This document shows positions 22,962 through 62,514 of a DNA stretch of 64,000 nt, piece after piece. The stretch's first letter is position 1. Each line of letters opens with the position of its first letter. The DNA is from Pogonophryne albipinna (taxonomy: Eukaryota; Chordata; Actinopteri; Perciformes; Artedidraconidae), in the NCBI GenBank assembly GCA_028583405.1, contig CM053260.1, forward strand, positions 11,120,660 to 11,184,659, in the 5' to 3' direction. A program made the translations under genes and the position numbers. The notes beneath the pieces are model-generated. The model ran no database searches and was not told the origin of the DNA. It saw only the letters and a program-made list of their open reading frames with translations.

Positions 22962-24592
22962 GCAGCTTTATTAAAGAGACTCTAGGTCCATTTTTAAAAG
23001 ACATACAACACTCAAATATAAATGATCAACTGTGTCTATCGTGCTATGTAAATCAAGTTGATTTGATTTCTGTGTTACACATGTACCGTAGTCATGCAGA
23101 CTTCTGACTTACAGGTGTTGGTGTGAAATGACCTCCAGCTCAATGACTGCTCTGAACTAACATCTGTATTATCATTATCCTACCAGGAGTTTGAGCGACA
23201 AATTAAGGAGTGGTGTAAAGAAGCAGGAGAAGACGTCACTTACGAATTTGCTCAGGTCAGTGCACTTAACACTCCGTTATAAAAGTGCTGCTGGTTTATT
23301 CCTGTTGTTGTCAAGGAGATTAAAGTAGATGCCATCTATTGCAGAAACACATGAACCAGAACATGACTTCTACAGAGGAGAATGATCCCTGGTGGAGTGC
23401 CTTCAGTGCAGCCTGCAAGGCAATGTGAGTACACTGCACACACTTATTCTTATCTTTATGTGGTTTTTACTTTTCCTTTGCACCGTCACAGGTGTTTGAT
23501 GTTATATCAAGAACTTACAAACATCATTTTCTACTGTCACTTTCCACTAGTAACAGAAGCTACTATATATTTTCTAAATGTTAACATTGATTGCAAATCC
23601 ATCTACATTTACCATTGTAATTTTACTACAATTAAGAACTGTAGAATGACATTGTGCAGGCTTCTCTCAATGCAGTTAAACATAAACACATACAAAAAGC
23701 ACTCGTAGAAGCAATTGGAAAATACAAAATAGCAGGCACGACTAAATTAAATGTACACATTAACAAAGGTACAAAATGTACAAGTATGCGTGTTAATAAA
23801 TAGATGTTGAAAAAAGAAAGATAAATTGTTGTTTGAATAGCTTGTGGTTGCAGTCTTTGAGAGGTGGAGGTGTGTGTTTACAGTCTTTTGTGTGAAATTA
23901 GTTCAGATTTCCCCAAAATAAGAACTGTCATGTTTTTTGACTCTCATAATATTATTTCTGCACAACACTTCATTTCACACCTTTACTGCACATTTTCTCA
24001 CAGCTCCAACAATCCTCCTCAGCTGTTTAGACAGTACTGCATTGCCTGTCTACAGTCGCTTCTCTCTGTGCCTATTTTCGTTGTACTATTCATTCTGCTG
24101 GAAATTAATACAATATAGGTTCCTTTGATCATGCCTGTCTTACATAAGCTGTAATACTTTTGGGATATGTTTGGAAATATTTACCCTGATCATTTTAGGA
24201 CTGTACTGAAGCTGTCCTTGTCTCATGAAAACGGTGTCAATGTCTCCACTGTAGGAACATAACTCTGGAAAAGGAGATATTTCCAGCTGCCACGGATAGC
24301 CGTTTCATCCGAGCGGTGAGTATAGAAACTGGATATGATGGAATTAATCATGACATTTGACATTGTTTGCAAAGCTTTTTTACTCCTTCAGTTCTGCGCC
24401 ATTAATGGGTTTCTTTGTTGAACATAGGTGGGTATCCCTGCTATCGGCTTCTCCCCAATGAACCGGACTCCAATCCTGCTGCACGATCACAACGAGTTTC
24501 TGAATGAGAAAGTCTTCCTGAAAGGCATCAGCGTGTTCGAAAGGCTCATCTCCGCTCTTGCCAGTGTTCCTGCCTTCCCTGATGAGGCTTAG
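15311..24592 (+). CDS. acy1: Aminoacylase-1 (N-acyl-L-amino-acid amidohydrolase), 14 coding exons
   Basis: ACY1 is a cytosolic, homodimeric zinc enzyme of the M20 family that hydrolyses N-acetyl amino acids to acetate and free amino acid. Exons: 15311-15437, 16134-16198, 16318-16422, 16520-16614, 16803-16879, 17735-17824, 18629-18685, 18790-18863, 18956-19005, 22531-22675, 23187-23255, 23345-23424, 24255-24315, 24428-24592. All junctions are GT-AG, and the phases join into 419 codons plus stop (human 408). Landmarks: [11 protein letters not shown] with zinc His91 and catalytic Asp93; ARGTQDMK with bridging Asp124; [11 protein letters not shown] with catalytic Glu158 and zinc Glu159; FALDEG with Glu186; LLHDH with zinc His384. 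The peptidase core is split by the dimerisation domain (about 190-315). The N-terminus is about 11 residues longer than in human. The start is the first ATG after the exon acceptor and lies in frame with the conserved [11 protein letters not shown]. Confidence 0.96.
19930..20003 (+). repeat. LINE/SINE 3' tail (GTAAGTCGCTTTGGATAAAA type)
   Basis: The sequence GTAAGTCGCTTTGGATAAAA followed by GCGTCAGCTAAATG and a TGTAA repeat is the very common 3' tail of fish retroposons. The 5' extent cannot be judged from sequence alone. Confidence 0.55.
20460..20850 (+). repeat. Possible solo LTR or promoter-bearing repeat
   Basis: A TATA box (TATAAAA, 20664-20670) lies in a compact GC-richer block, followed by a pyrimidine-rich stretch and an AATTAAAA polyadenylation-like signal near 20802. 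This order (TATA, start, poly(A) signal) is that of an LTR. Clear TG...CA ends and a target duplication were not found, so this could also be ordinary repeat DNA. Confidence 0.3.
21211..21242. repeat. (AC)16 microsatellite
   Basis: A short uninterrupted AC run lies in acy1 intron 9. Confidence 0.95.
21303..21598. mobile_element. PIF/Harbinger-type MITE, 296 bp
   Basis: Termini CGGCCCGTC and GACGGGCCG are flanked by the 3-bp duplication TAA (21300-21302, 21599-21601), the TWA signature of PIF/Harbinger elements. The centre carries a strong hairpin, GCTGCAAAAGTTGA paired with TCAACTTTTGCAGC (about 21448-21481). It is non-coding and sits inside acy1 intron 9. Confidence 0.85.
22929..22965. repeat. 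(ATC)n(AGC)n trinucleotide tract in acy1 intron 10
   Basis: A short ATC run passes into about nine CAG/AGC units. It is intronic, so no polyglutamine results. Confidence 0.9.
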
Positions 24593-25005
24593 ACAAATCT
24601 TAATTTGAATCCTGTCTAAAAACGTATTTCACTTAGGGTATTAATATTTAACTTGAAACTTGAACGTTTTTGAAGAGATTACCAAAGAATAATAACACGT
24701 ATCATTTAGCCAAACTGAGCACTTCCAGCCTTTGGTACTTTTATTTTTTTATTTTGTGATTCTCAGGATAAAGGCACGATAAGGTTTGCATTTTACTTTT
24801 GACAACTTACTTGCCTGTGTGTACACAGTCTAAAAGATGTATCACCCATTGTGAAAGCAATGTTCTCATTTACTATGGAAAATGAACTAACTGAAATGTG
24901 ATGACGACTTTGATTGATTTACACTTTGATCAAATGTCAATTAATTGCCACTTTTCTCATTGAGCCTGATTTTAAAACTATTATTCCACAGATATAACTT
25001 TATTT

Positions 25006-25026
25006 AATAAACTGAAATTGAATAAA
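25006..25026 (+). terminator. acy1: acy1 polyadenylation signals
   Basis: Two AATAAA hexamers (25006-25011 and 25021-25026) lie about 415-435 bp after the stop codon. They are followed by a T-rich stretch with GT-containing words, as expected for a vertebrate cleavage site. This gives a 3' UTR of roughly 450 bp. Confidence 0.7.
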
Positions 25027-25029
25027 TAT

Positions 25030-28000
25030 ATTTGTTCATTACTCTCATGCTTGTAGTTTCTTGTACAAATATTAGGGATCCGTATCTGATGCCACACTGA
25101 CATGCACATTTATAATACTAATAAATAAGTACTGTAAATGCAGGCTTTGTTATATAGAGGAAGATTTCTGAGTGCATTTTAAAAAGGCATTTTACCTTCA
25201 AACAACCACGTCTGCTTCAAGGACAGACAAAAACATTGACCGTTCCTACATCAGAAAACATTTCTGAACATCATATAATGTCCAAAAAGCTGTCATGCAA
25301 GCGGCTTCTCGAAGACTGATGGGAATGTGTGCATGGCAGAGTGTGTGCATGTAGACGGGCAGCTCGACTAAGTCCGCCCAATCATTTTATTTGAACAAAA
25401 CAACTTGACCAACCTATTACAGTCCTTCAACAGCCACAGATACCATTGTTTTTTTGTTTTTTTTTGTCAGTGATGTATTGTTTTCTGTTGGGGTGTTAAG
25501 AGTATTTAAAAACAATCTAAATACATTATTCTAAAGTACATTACCCACCTTACCTTTTAATGCAGTCAAATATCTAACATATGGTAGAATGATATGCTTC
25601 AGCCAAGCTAAACCAATTTATACAGAAAATACCCTTAGCAAGAAAAGTGATTTGCATTTATTTAATAGAACTTGCTTTCAACTATGTACATCAAATGAAT
25701 TGGTGTTAATAACGATGTTAATTTATGAAGGTACAATAGGGGAAATTAAAAATGTGTTTTCATGTGTCATGCTGTTTACATGAGGCAAAGGTCAATCTCA
25801 TCTACAGTTCAGCTCCCGTTGGAGTTGTCGTCCAATTAACAGTGTATAGTTCACCAAGGGGGACTGGCAGGAAGACTGTGCAGTCAGTAATTAGTCTTCT
25901 CTCTCCCCAGGACATGACAGCAGTATTAGCACAAGGGCCATCAGGGAGACGACTAAAAGCTGAACTCACATCCTTCCTCCCAGAGGGGGCAGGAATAGGT
26001 GCACTCATCCTGTCCATCTCAATGCCTTGCTGCGGAAAAACAAAGGGGCTGTTTTACAGTTCCACATCTCACTGTTTTAAAGGGATTTTCGAGGATTTGG
26101 TACTGCAGAGGCATATTGAATGTAAATCTCTGAAAGTTATTTGTGGTTTCAGGCCAAAGTAATGCATATGTATTTCTCATGATATAAAAAATACTTGACA
26201 GTTGCTTCCTCTTCCTCTCGTTCCCGCGGTCAGGGGTCAGGATCAGACTCAATAACAGAGACTCTGAGGCGAGATGGCTGAGGATCAGGTGCTGGTCAAG
26301 GGGCAGGGAGCTTAAACATATGGAGAGATTTAGCAGACTCCTGCTTTCCCTCTCATACAGCCTCCTGTGCTCTTTTCAGCATCAATATTGTATGGCTCTA
26401 ACCTCTGCTATATGGAAATGAGAAGGGAGGAAACCATTCCGGGGGGAAATAAATTACATTTTCTTTACACTACTGTTAAAGGAAACACGTCACCATATTT
26501 AAATTCAGGAAAATGTGTGAATCCACAAAATCAATCTCCATCTTGCTGTCCTTACAGCAGCTTTATTTTACATTCAACATCACAGTGTGGAGTCTCAGCT
26601 CTCTGGTTTTCTTGCTCCTGGGCAGAGCTGTTTATATTCACAGATGCTGCAGTGTATGAGGGAACATGCATTCTGTAAATCTTCCAGCTGAATGGCATTT
26701 CTCTCTGCTGTGCTCTCCTGCTGCACAGCTGAAATATTCTCCCTTGAGTGGAAATAAATTAATTGCAGTCTGTCAGAGATTGCAGTTCCAGTACTCTTAA
26801 TGTGGTTGATGCATTTTGTTGGCATGTTACGCTATCATTTTAGTTTGTTCTTAGCACATCATCTGAAAGTCTACTGAAAGAAAATAGAAGGGTTTGAGGA
26901 TTAGATCTAAATTAAAGAGAGCATTTGGTGAAGGATTCTCACTTACAAGTAAAAACGCTCCTGACCAACATTTGAAGCCCTTGAGGAATCACAATACAAT
27001 GTATTCACAATGTTAGATAGGTTGTTACTTGTAAGGCTAAATTATTACATAACTGTACATTGTTGAAAGCTACTTTTGAACAGTGTACACCAGGAGTACT
27101 AATAATAGCCTAATGAAATAATAAAATAGAACATTAGTTTACTTCAAACTTAAACTGGTTATAAAATAATCAAAACGGAATCATTATTTTATCGCCTCCA
27201 AGCCACTAATGAAATTACTTGCATTTTCACATTCACACACATTTTAATATTCAACTGCCCTGTTTACCACATGTTTTATTTGTGTACAATATATCCAAAT
27301 TTCAATCCGTTTTTTCAAAAGAATGCTGTAGGATCGACAGATCCTTTACAGCCATTAGGTGAGTTGACCATTTTTCTATTAAGAATGAAAATAAAAGTAT
27401 TCACAATGTGGATTTTCAAAGGGAACGTTGAATTTAAATAAGGTGACAGTGACAGAGGATAGCCTCACAATACACTCAGATTTTTCTTATTTTAAAAACC
27501 CCCCAAATGTTAGGTGTTTTTACACACACCATATGGCCTCATGTCAACAAAGCAAGTTGAGGAATCCGGCTGTATTTGTCACATCATATTGAGGTTTTTC
27601 ATTGACTTATTTCTATGCTCAGTTTGTGCTTTTCCTAAACAGAAATCTCATTTTGTGCAGCTTTCAGAGTCCCTGCATTAATATGCATTAGCCAGACTTG
27701 AGTGATATTATGATAAATAGGCTATATTCAACTGAATGTTGTCGGCCATTGCAATTGCTTGAATCTGCATTCTGCACTGACGTTTGATGTAAACAGGATG
27801 GACATCAGAGACATACCTAAAAATGTCCTATTAGAATATAAATGATATCAACAGACTTAACTTAACATTAGCAATGCCTTTGTTCCATTTAGTATACAGC
27901 CCACCTGTTCAACACCAGTTCAGAGGCACTTTCATCATTAAAGGTAATGCAGGCTGTCTTTTAGCTATAATTTATTTTTAAATGACAAAGAGTTAAAGAA

Positions 28001-29393
28001 CAAATATTATTATCATTATTATTATTAATATTCAAATGTATAAATGTCACAATGTTATATTTTAGAATCGTTTTTTATTTAGACAATCTTTTTTTTAAAG
28101 CTCGGTTGGATGCTACTCAATCGGAAGCTGTTGGTACCTGTTCATGTGGATAGTTATGTCAATTGTAAATCCCTGTAATGATGCTTTAAGATGTCCTTTT
28201 TGTTGTTCTGTTTATGTTTTTATGTTTCATGTGGAACCTACTTGAGCAGGTCCCCCTTGAAAAAGAGATCAATGATCTCAATGGGATACACCTGGATAAA
28301 TAAAGGTTTGAAATTAAATGAAATTTTTACGGTTATCAGCACTTGACTTTTCTATGTTTTTATCTCCATACATTTTTAACTCTCTTTGAATTATGTAACA
28401 GAATATATAATGTATTTATATGTTAAAATGCAAAAAGGTTGTTGTGTGCACATCCCATTCTATATTTAGGCCAGAGGCAAGCTAACATATTCCTCTGCAC
28501 ACTCCCAGAACCACACATGTGGCGAAAATAAATTCATATTTAATTATACTTTTTACCTTAAATAGCCACCATTTTTACATCAGGGTCTCTTACGCATGGA
28601 GGAATAACCTGTAAGGTTATCGCATTTTGTATAAACCTGTTTCCTCCTCCCATTTAGAACAATGCAAATAGCAGACTATATATAGCAGCTTCACAGCAGA
28701 CGGGTTGACATGTCATTGTGGCAGAAGCTCAAATGTAACATTAACGATGACTGCATTCGGTTTTAGATGTCCCATGGACACGCTGTAATGCATACTTCCT
28801 CAATAATGTTGTAAGTTATACTTGTGTTTCTCCAGCTATGCCATGTCAAAAGCTCTGCTGTGAAAAAAGGCCAATAAGATTCCTCAAATCCATACCTCAT
28901 ACTAATTATATACACGTTTTAAACAAATTGTCCTGTGTTACTGTAATCTTTTCAAATCAGTAACAACTTATATAAGCCAAATGAAATGGCCAAAACCAGA
29001 TGACTTGGACATGTGACATCTGGGGCCCTGTGTGAAGCATTGAATGGGAACAGCAGTTAAACACTTTCTTCATTATGTTGCATTCAGGGACCTTAAACTG
29101 TTGCATCCCACAGGCCAAACCTACTCCTTCAAGTCGGTCAGCCTTATTTTACAATTATTTGGCATCATATCCCCGTTTTATGTATTTTCTTAACCTTCAA
29201 TACACAGTAACAGTACCCCAAACTGAAGAACAGCGTTCAGTATCGAATAAAAACTAAATGTATGCCGACGACAAATCCCCATGGATGTATAATGCAAATC
29301 CCACGTGGCCATGCAGAGATAAATAAAACCAGATTCTTCTTCTGCTCCTCTGTTGCCTGGTGAGCGTGAACGCGCATTGACGCGCTGCTGCTG
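25030..29393. other. Intergenic region between acy1 and cacna2d2
   Basis: AT-rich DNA. Frames up to 136 codons (for example 25752-26162) show no domain, splice pattern or codon bias that supports a gene. A LINE tail lies at 28120-28318 and a short TTA-rich run near 28005. Distal control elements may be present, but no specific site can be defended. Confidence 0.6.
28120..28318 (+). repeat. Non-LTR retrotransposon 3' end
   Basis: CCCCCTTGAAAAAGAGATCA followed by ATCTCAATGGGATACACCTG and AATAAAGGTT is the characteristic 3' UTR end of an abundant fish LINE family. Only the tail is visible, as in a 5'-truncated insertion. Confidence 0.65.
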
Positions 29394-29686
29394 ATGAGAG
29401 AGAGAGCTGTCGTGCTCGCGCCGGTCTGTGTGTTGGTGTTGGTGGTGTTGGTGGTGGTGTATGTGGGAGCAGGAGAGACTCTGCAGTGTCTTGGCAGCTG
29501 CGTTCAGTGTATCTCCCACCGACCGCGATGCCTCCGCGGCCAATGCCTGCCTCCTCCTCCGCGTCCACTTGACAACACACACCGATATGAAGTGAAGCTG
29601 CGCCGGACACACTATCCTGATATCTATATGCCCCGGAGAGCTTCATTCACCCACAGTAACCCCGTGACGAGAATTGTTAATGGAAA
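29394..29686 (+). promoter_or_regulatory. cacna2d2: GC-rich 5' UTR and promoter region of cacna2d2
   Basis: The 300 bp before the start codon are richer in G+C and CpG than the surrounding DNA, as expected near a vertebrate start site. An out-of-frame upstream ATG (29680) overlaps the true start by 7 bases. The true ATG (29687) has the better context, A at -3 and G at +4. The transcription start is unknown. Open frames here on both strands reflect GC content, not genes. Confidence 0.55.
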
Positions 29687-56616
<26,930 letters not shown>

Positions 56617-59600
56617 CACATGCACACGCTCTAACTTACATCATTCATCTCTCTGGGTTGAGGCCCGGATCTACTGAAGGTCAGATCAAACAGCAAATGC
56701 ACAATGATTCTTTTTTGATCTGCAAACGGCACACAGTGCATTTGAGCTAAAAAAGAAATATGTGGGTCAGCTCTTAGTGTTTTTTGCCTTATTGCTTATG
56801 CATTTGTTTGTGTTTCAGGGCTTGAGTGCAAATTATAGAAAGAGAATGTGTTGAGTCTGCATGCTATAGGACAAGCACGTTTAACATTTTCGCACAGGCT
56901 CAGCCATTTAAGCAAACACCAAAACATCAGGGACAGGGCGAATAAATGATAACCCAGCAGGGACAAATGTCAGTCTCAATTTTAGGTTGGATTGTGGTGG
57001 TCAAATGATGCATTATAAAACAATTCAGTTTGATGTATGTGCTTTGTGTTTAATAACACAGTGGTTGAAAAAAACATTCAGATCTTAAACTTAAGTAAAG
57101 TCATGCATTTGAGATTTCACTTATGTAAACGAATGGAATTATTGGCAACAAAATTAACTTAAATTATAAAGTACAATATTTATTTGACAGGATAATGGGT
57201 AGCATCAGCATGCATTTCAATGTGGTAGCTTTTTAAGATGGTAGCTCACTACTTTATATACTGTTGGATAGTTTCATCTTCAACAATCATTTTTCAATCT
57301 TAGTTTTCCATGTTAAATATCACTTATACAGTAGCTACACTCGTCAGATAAATGTAGTGGAGTAAAGGGTACATTTTCCACTCTACAATGCCTGAGGTTT
57401 AAAGTATTATAAGGTGCTCTGTGGAGTCTTCTTCCAAACAGAACTGTTTACAATGTATTTATTTTTGACAGACAAAAATGTTGAATGCACTTCCTGCCAT
57501 TTGAAAAACATATTGATTAACTTTTTGACAAAATGTAACCCCCTTTTTTGTGTCCATGTTTACTTGCAGCCTTTGTCTTCTCTGCATTTTCTGGCATTTT
57601 ACAGCATTTGTAGGCGCGTTACTGCCACCTGTGGATCAGTGGAATAGAGTGAAATCATCTGCGAGACTGTTTATAATATTGCTTTACACTAGAAATGAAA
57701 AACTCCACAGGGTACCTTTTAGCACAATTGGGAATGGAAGGAAAATCAACATTGCACCAAAGTGTACCTGAGTAAAGGTACTTAATGCCTTCTTTAAATA
57801 CAACGCTGCATACGCCACCACATGCCCTGGGTTTTATACAGGGGAGCTCTGGGATTGGCCAAACACAGCTGTTGGTACAACAACTATGTGAAGAGAGTGT
57901 TCTGAGTTTTTCGATCTTTTTATCTAGCTGAAGGCTTAACAGCATTTGTGTTTTTGAGATGGCTCATTAGATGTGGCCAACAAGAACAGTTTGTATGGAT
58001 TCACAATGTCCATAAAACAGCCGGAAAGGCGTTTACAACTTTACATTGTGCACAGCACACATAAGGCTGCGTTGCTACTGCATTGATGTAAATATATTAA
58101 CAGAATCTGCTGAGCTCGGCTGCTGCTGCTTCTGGCAAAGTCTGCTTTTCTTTTGGCTTTGTGGAATTCAAAATGAATTATCTGTGCCAGTTTTCATTTG
58201 CATGGCCGGTCCTAGTAAATGTGTGCACATAATAGAACTTCCCGCACTTACAGCAGTGTTTTCCATGATAGTAGATCCGGGCCTGAACTGGGAATTCACT
58301 TCAGTGTCTTTCAATTCACCTCTGACCTTTGCCAAGACAGTTTCAGTACTATACATTGTTTCATACATAACTCGACTCAGAATGATTTCTCTCTGTCGTC
58401 TCTTACATCATTCCAACCAGAAGTATTGTTCCCCCCAAAATATGTTTTCTCAGAGCACACATATGAGAATTGCCATTATGATGAAAAACACCAGTGTCAA
58501 ACACAAGAAGATTTGTGACTTTTCATAAGACATATCAGTGATGAAACATCCGTTCATAAGTTTCATTGATACTGTTGATGATTCAATGATTGTCAAAGGT
58601 TGTGATGCTGAACTGCTTCCACCAATACTATCTATGATCTTGTAGTGCTTTCTCTTGATAAGAATAGTAAAAGGGTATAAAATCTGACAAAAACTGACCA
58701 AAATTATGTAAACCGTGATTTTGTTGCAAAAATGTAGTAGTGAGTACTCCCAGCTACTGCATGGTTTAGTGCAATAATGTTGTGATAATCTTTATTAAAG
58801 CAGTAATTATCATGACTGACGAATCTTCGGATTTAGATTTTAAGAAATGTACATGCAGTGTTATTTCTGTAGTCTTATAGCACAGAACATGCGCAGACGT
58901 CAGTGTGGTGCCGACATGTTTTTAAGCAGCAGTTGTTTGATGGAAGGGAAGCTCTCTCTTTTTTGTATCTTGTATTGCCACTATTTGTCAAACCTGAATG
59001 TATGCACTTAAGTATGCTTCTGTATGGGGAATGTAGCTTCTGAGCAGCTTTTGGTGTTATCAATATGTTATCTGTATGTGATGCTTTTTGAACCCATGTT
59101 GCGTCTCCCCTTATGTCTCCGTGAAAGTGATGATTTACTGTGGCAAAATATTTTCATTTGTCATGCAAACCTCATCATGGTGGTAAAATATCTTTCAACT
59201 TTTTACAAAATGATAAAGCTGTATGACTTATTTGCAATGAAAGGTCTTCTCAGTACTGCATAAATGGGATTATCCCTACTGGGATTCTGAACACATCGAT
59301 GTATTTACTATATATATATCTCAAGGTTAAAAGCCTATTTTTTCAGGTTAATATTGAGACAAAGAAGAAAAAAAGAATACATAAACATATTTCAGGGCTG
59401 AAGTAACCATTTTCCTCATTATCTATTGCTCTGCTTATTTTTTTCTTAATTGATCAACAGATATTTGCATATTGGAACACTATTGACTATTTGGCATTTC
59501 ACATATCCTGCTGGTATTTAAAACTCAGAATCAAGGCCATCACAAAAAACCTTCCCCCTTTTGGCAGATGAATGTGACTCCTTAGCACATAGTGGTAAAA

Positions 59601-61661
59601 CAGTGTCTCTTGTTGACGGGGGATTTCAATTATATAAATGAATTCTAGTGAAGAAGAATTGACAGTGGTATTTTGTAACCATGTATCACTGTCTTATTTG
59701 GAGGAGTTATGAATGATCAAATCCTGAAAACATTTCCCTTCAGTGATCAACAAGCCCCTGATGTCTTTTTGTGTTTGGATCATTTGATCTGTTTCAAGAG
59801 TTAATGTGAGATATTTTTTAAAAGCTTTTTTGACAAAATATTTGTAAAATGCAGTTTCTCTCAGTCTGCCTGGTGTTCCACCCTGCAGTGCCTTGTGGCA
59901 CTCATTTTGGATGGCAGAAACATTTGGCTCTGATACGTGTGGACGTTCATCCTGCAGGGCCAAGCGAAAGACACACTCGAATTGAATGGTTGCACAGACC
60001 CATCTCTAAATGAACTTTACGGTGAAGGAACAAAAAAGATGCTCTTCATGAACTTATGAAGCATTTTAAGTGAGCACAACAGAAGTGTGTCGAGCCTCCC
60101 CTCCTGCCTTCTCGTGGACAGATGTTCGTCAAAGGGACGAGAAGGAGCCTGCTTTCTTTCTGCTACGTGTCGTTTATCTTTACACTGTGGTTCAGCCTCG
60201 AATCAAAGCACAGACACTGTCCATTTTCATAGATTTACTTTGGCCCATCTGCACACGATATTCTATATTTGAAGCCTGTCAGAAAAATGTACTTTTTCAT
60301 TAGGACTGACTGAAACGAGTGAATGTTTATGTACAGAAATACCTACTGTTGTGCATCTCTGCTGTACCCGAGCATGGTGGGAACCCGGAGAGGCAGAATC
60401 TAGCTCAACACTGTTTGGAGACCTCAGCAAAACACTGCTTTAAAAAAAAAAATGAACAAAAAAAGCTTTTCTCTCAGACCTGCAGTATTAACTTTAGGTC
60501 ATATTGCATTATTCAAACAACACTGTTGTGAATTGTGGAAAATACATTTTGTTGAACTCTTTATAGCCTACAATATATGAATACTGTTGAGGTCAGTGTT
60601 GTAGTTTGGTTTTGAATTACTGGTATTTATTTGCATGATATTTTTAACAATTTACAGATTTGTGTACATAGTCTGATGGATCATTTACATTCCTGTCCAC
60701 ATCCAGCTCTCCAGTACTGTGGGGAGAAGTGAAGGATGTTTGGGTTGATGCGGAGGCCTCAGAGCTCTTTGCTGTGTTACCGAATGAAGCTGAACGTTTG
60801 ACTTCAGTGAAGCCTACAATAACTGTCAGTGTTTGAAATGTAGGTCATTCTCAGAAAGTAGAAGCACAGAGAAGATAATAGTTAAGAGCAACATACTGCC
60901 TGATTCAACTTTTGTCATTTATTTAAGAAAAAGTGACGTAAAACCACTAAGGATAATTTATGCATTTAAAGGCTGTATAAGAAACAAATAAGGCAGTGGC
61001 ATGTTTGGGGACAACCCTTTATTACCTAACTTTGTTAATGAAATAGATTCAAGCGTTGCTTATTTAATTCATTTATATATTATTTGTTAATTTATGTTGG
61101 TATTGTGAATAATACTTGTATTGAACAGGAAGGAATTGAATGTGTTAAAAGCTTGCGTGGGCTCACTAAGCCGTTTACAAGAAAATTGCAAAACAGACTA
61201 AATCTATATACTGTATGTCCATGTCCTTTATTTACTGAGTATCAAACCATAAGAATGTTAATGTTTTTTGCTGTAACTTTGCTTTTAATTTGCTGACGTT
61301 GTCGTTTACTCGGGACAGTTTCCTCTCTTTGTGCAAGTCTCAAATGCCACCTCATTTTTGTACAGACAATGTGAAGCAGTCAGCAGAAGATAAAGGCTAA
61401 CTTTGTAAAGATTTTGTCAGTCACATTACACAATGGATATTTAAATGTTTATATCTTTGGTGATTAAAGCTGTTGATATTTTTCACTTCACCTCTGAATC
61501 CTTATTGTTCTTCTCTGATCTATTCTCCACAGAACATAGTTACTCAAAGTGACATGAAATGCATGCACCACATTTTTTGAATAATATACAATTTAAATTC
61601 AGCATAATATTACAATGCTGCTTTGATTTTAATTGACTTGGTCACATGACATAGAAGCTTT
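56617..61661 (+). other. 3' UTR of cacna2d2 and downstream intergenic DNA
   Basis: No further coding exon was recognised. Open frames up to 160 codons (58046-58528) lack domains. A polyadenylation-like ATTAAA near 61465 followed by a T-rich stretch could end a long 3' UTR, but nearer sites are equally possible. GGGCTGAAGTAACCATTTTC near 59394 resembles a widespread fish repeat that starts GGGCTGCAACTAACGATT; a similar fragment lies at 38545. Confidence 0.5.
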
Positions 61662-61669
61662 GTCTAAAT

Positions 61670-62218
61670 CAGGGGTGTCAAACTCAATTTAATCGCGTGC
61701 CACATCAGCATTAGGGCTGCACTCAAAGGGCCGGTTGTAACTTTAAGACTATTTAAAAATACATATATAAATATATATATAGAATAGTGTATTATATTAC
61801 ATTATTGCCTCTACATTGGATTATTATCAGATAGGGTAATAACTTCATAATTAACTACGTCTGAAAGCAGAAGTCTGGGGCAAATGCAAGTCTCTTCAGT
61901 GAGAATGTCACAAAATGTTTATAAAGAAAAGCCAAATTCTGGAGAAAAAAAGTCGAAATAAAAAAAAAGTAACATTTAGAAAAAAAAATAACATTTAAAA
62001 AAAAGAGTCAAATTCTGAGAAAAAAAGGCATATTTAGAAGAAAAAAAGTCTAATTTGAGATGCATTGTGGGACATGTAGTTTATGGGCAACGTGCTTCTG
62101 TAAATCATCATGTAATCGTATAATAAACATATAATATTATTTGCAAGCTCTTGTGGGGCCACAGAAAAGGAAGTCACGGGCCGGATTTGGCCCCCGGGCC
62201 TTGAGTTTGACACACCTG
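61670..62218. mobile_element. hAT (Charlie-like) non-autonomous element, 549 bp
   Basis: Termini CAGGGGTGTCAAACTCAA and the inverted TTGAGTTTGACACACCTG are flanked by the 8-bp duplication GTCTAAAT (61662-61669, 62219-62226). GGCCGG/CCGGCC words sit just inside both ends. The centre is A-rich with AAAAAAAGT repeats and has no frame of interest. A truncated relative lies at 35270-35470. Confidence 0.92.
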
Positions 62219-62514
62219 GTCTAAATCAACACTTTTCATTAGACAAAATGCTGAATTTTCACCCCCAAAAATGTCATCATTCATAAAAAACAACCTATAA
62301 TCCAAATAAAAGAGGTGTGGCCTACTTCTCAGGGGTTTTGATACATTGCTGCATCAAAAAGGTGTGCCAAGGTTTTACATCAGTACACATATAAAAACTA
62401 TACATTACTCTACACACACATGCTAGAGTGATATGGGTGTGTAAAATGCATTCAGTAAAAACGAGTGCATTTATCCCAGAGTAAGAGTCATCTCTCTCCA
62501 CATTCCACATTTCC

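Noticed and set aside
25752..26162. 136-codon open frame between the two genes
   Set aside because: No recognisable domain and no supporting exon structure; overlapping frames exist on the other strand.
29190..29646. Antisense frames of 130-140 codons in the cacna2d2 5' region
   Set aside because: Explained by high GC content; His/Thr-rich low-complexity translation with no domain.
58046..58528. 160-codon open frame downstream of cacna2d2
   Set aside because: No domain, signal or splice context, and it lies in probable 3' UTR or intergenic DNA.
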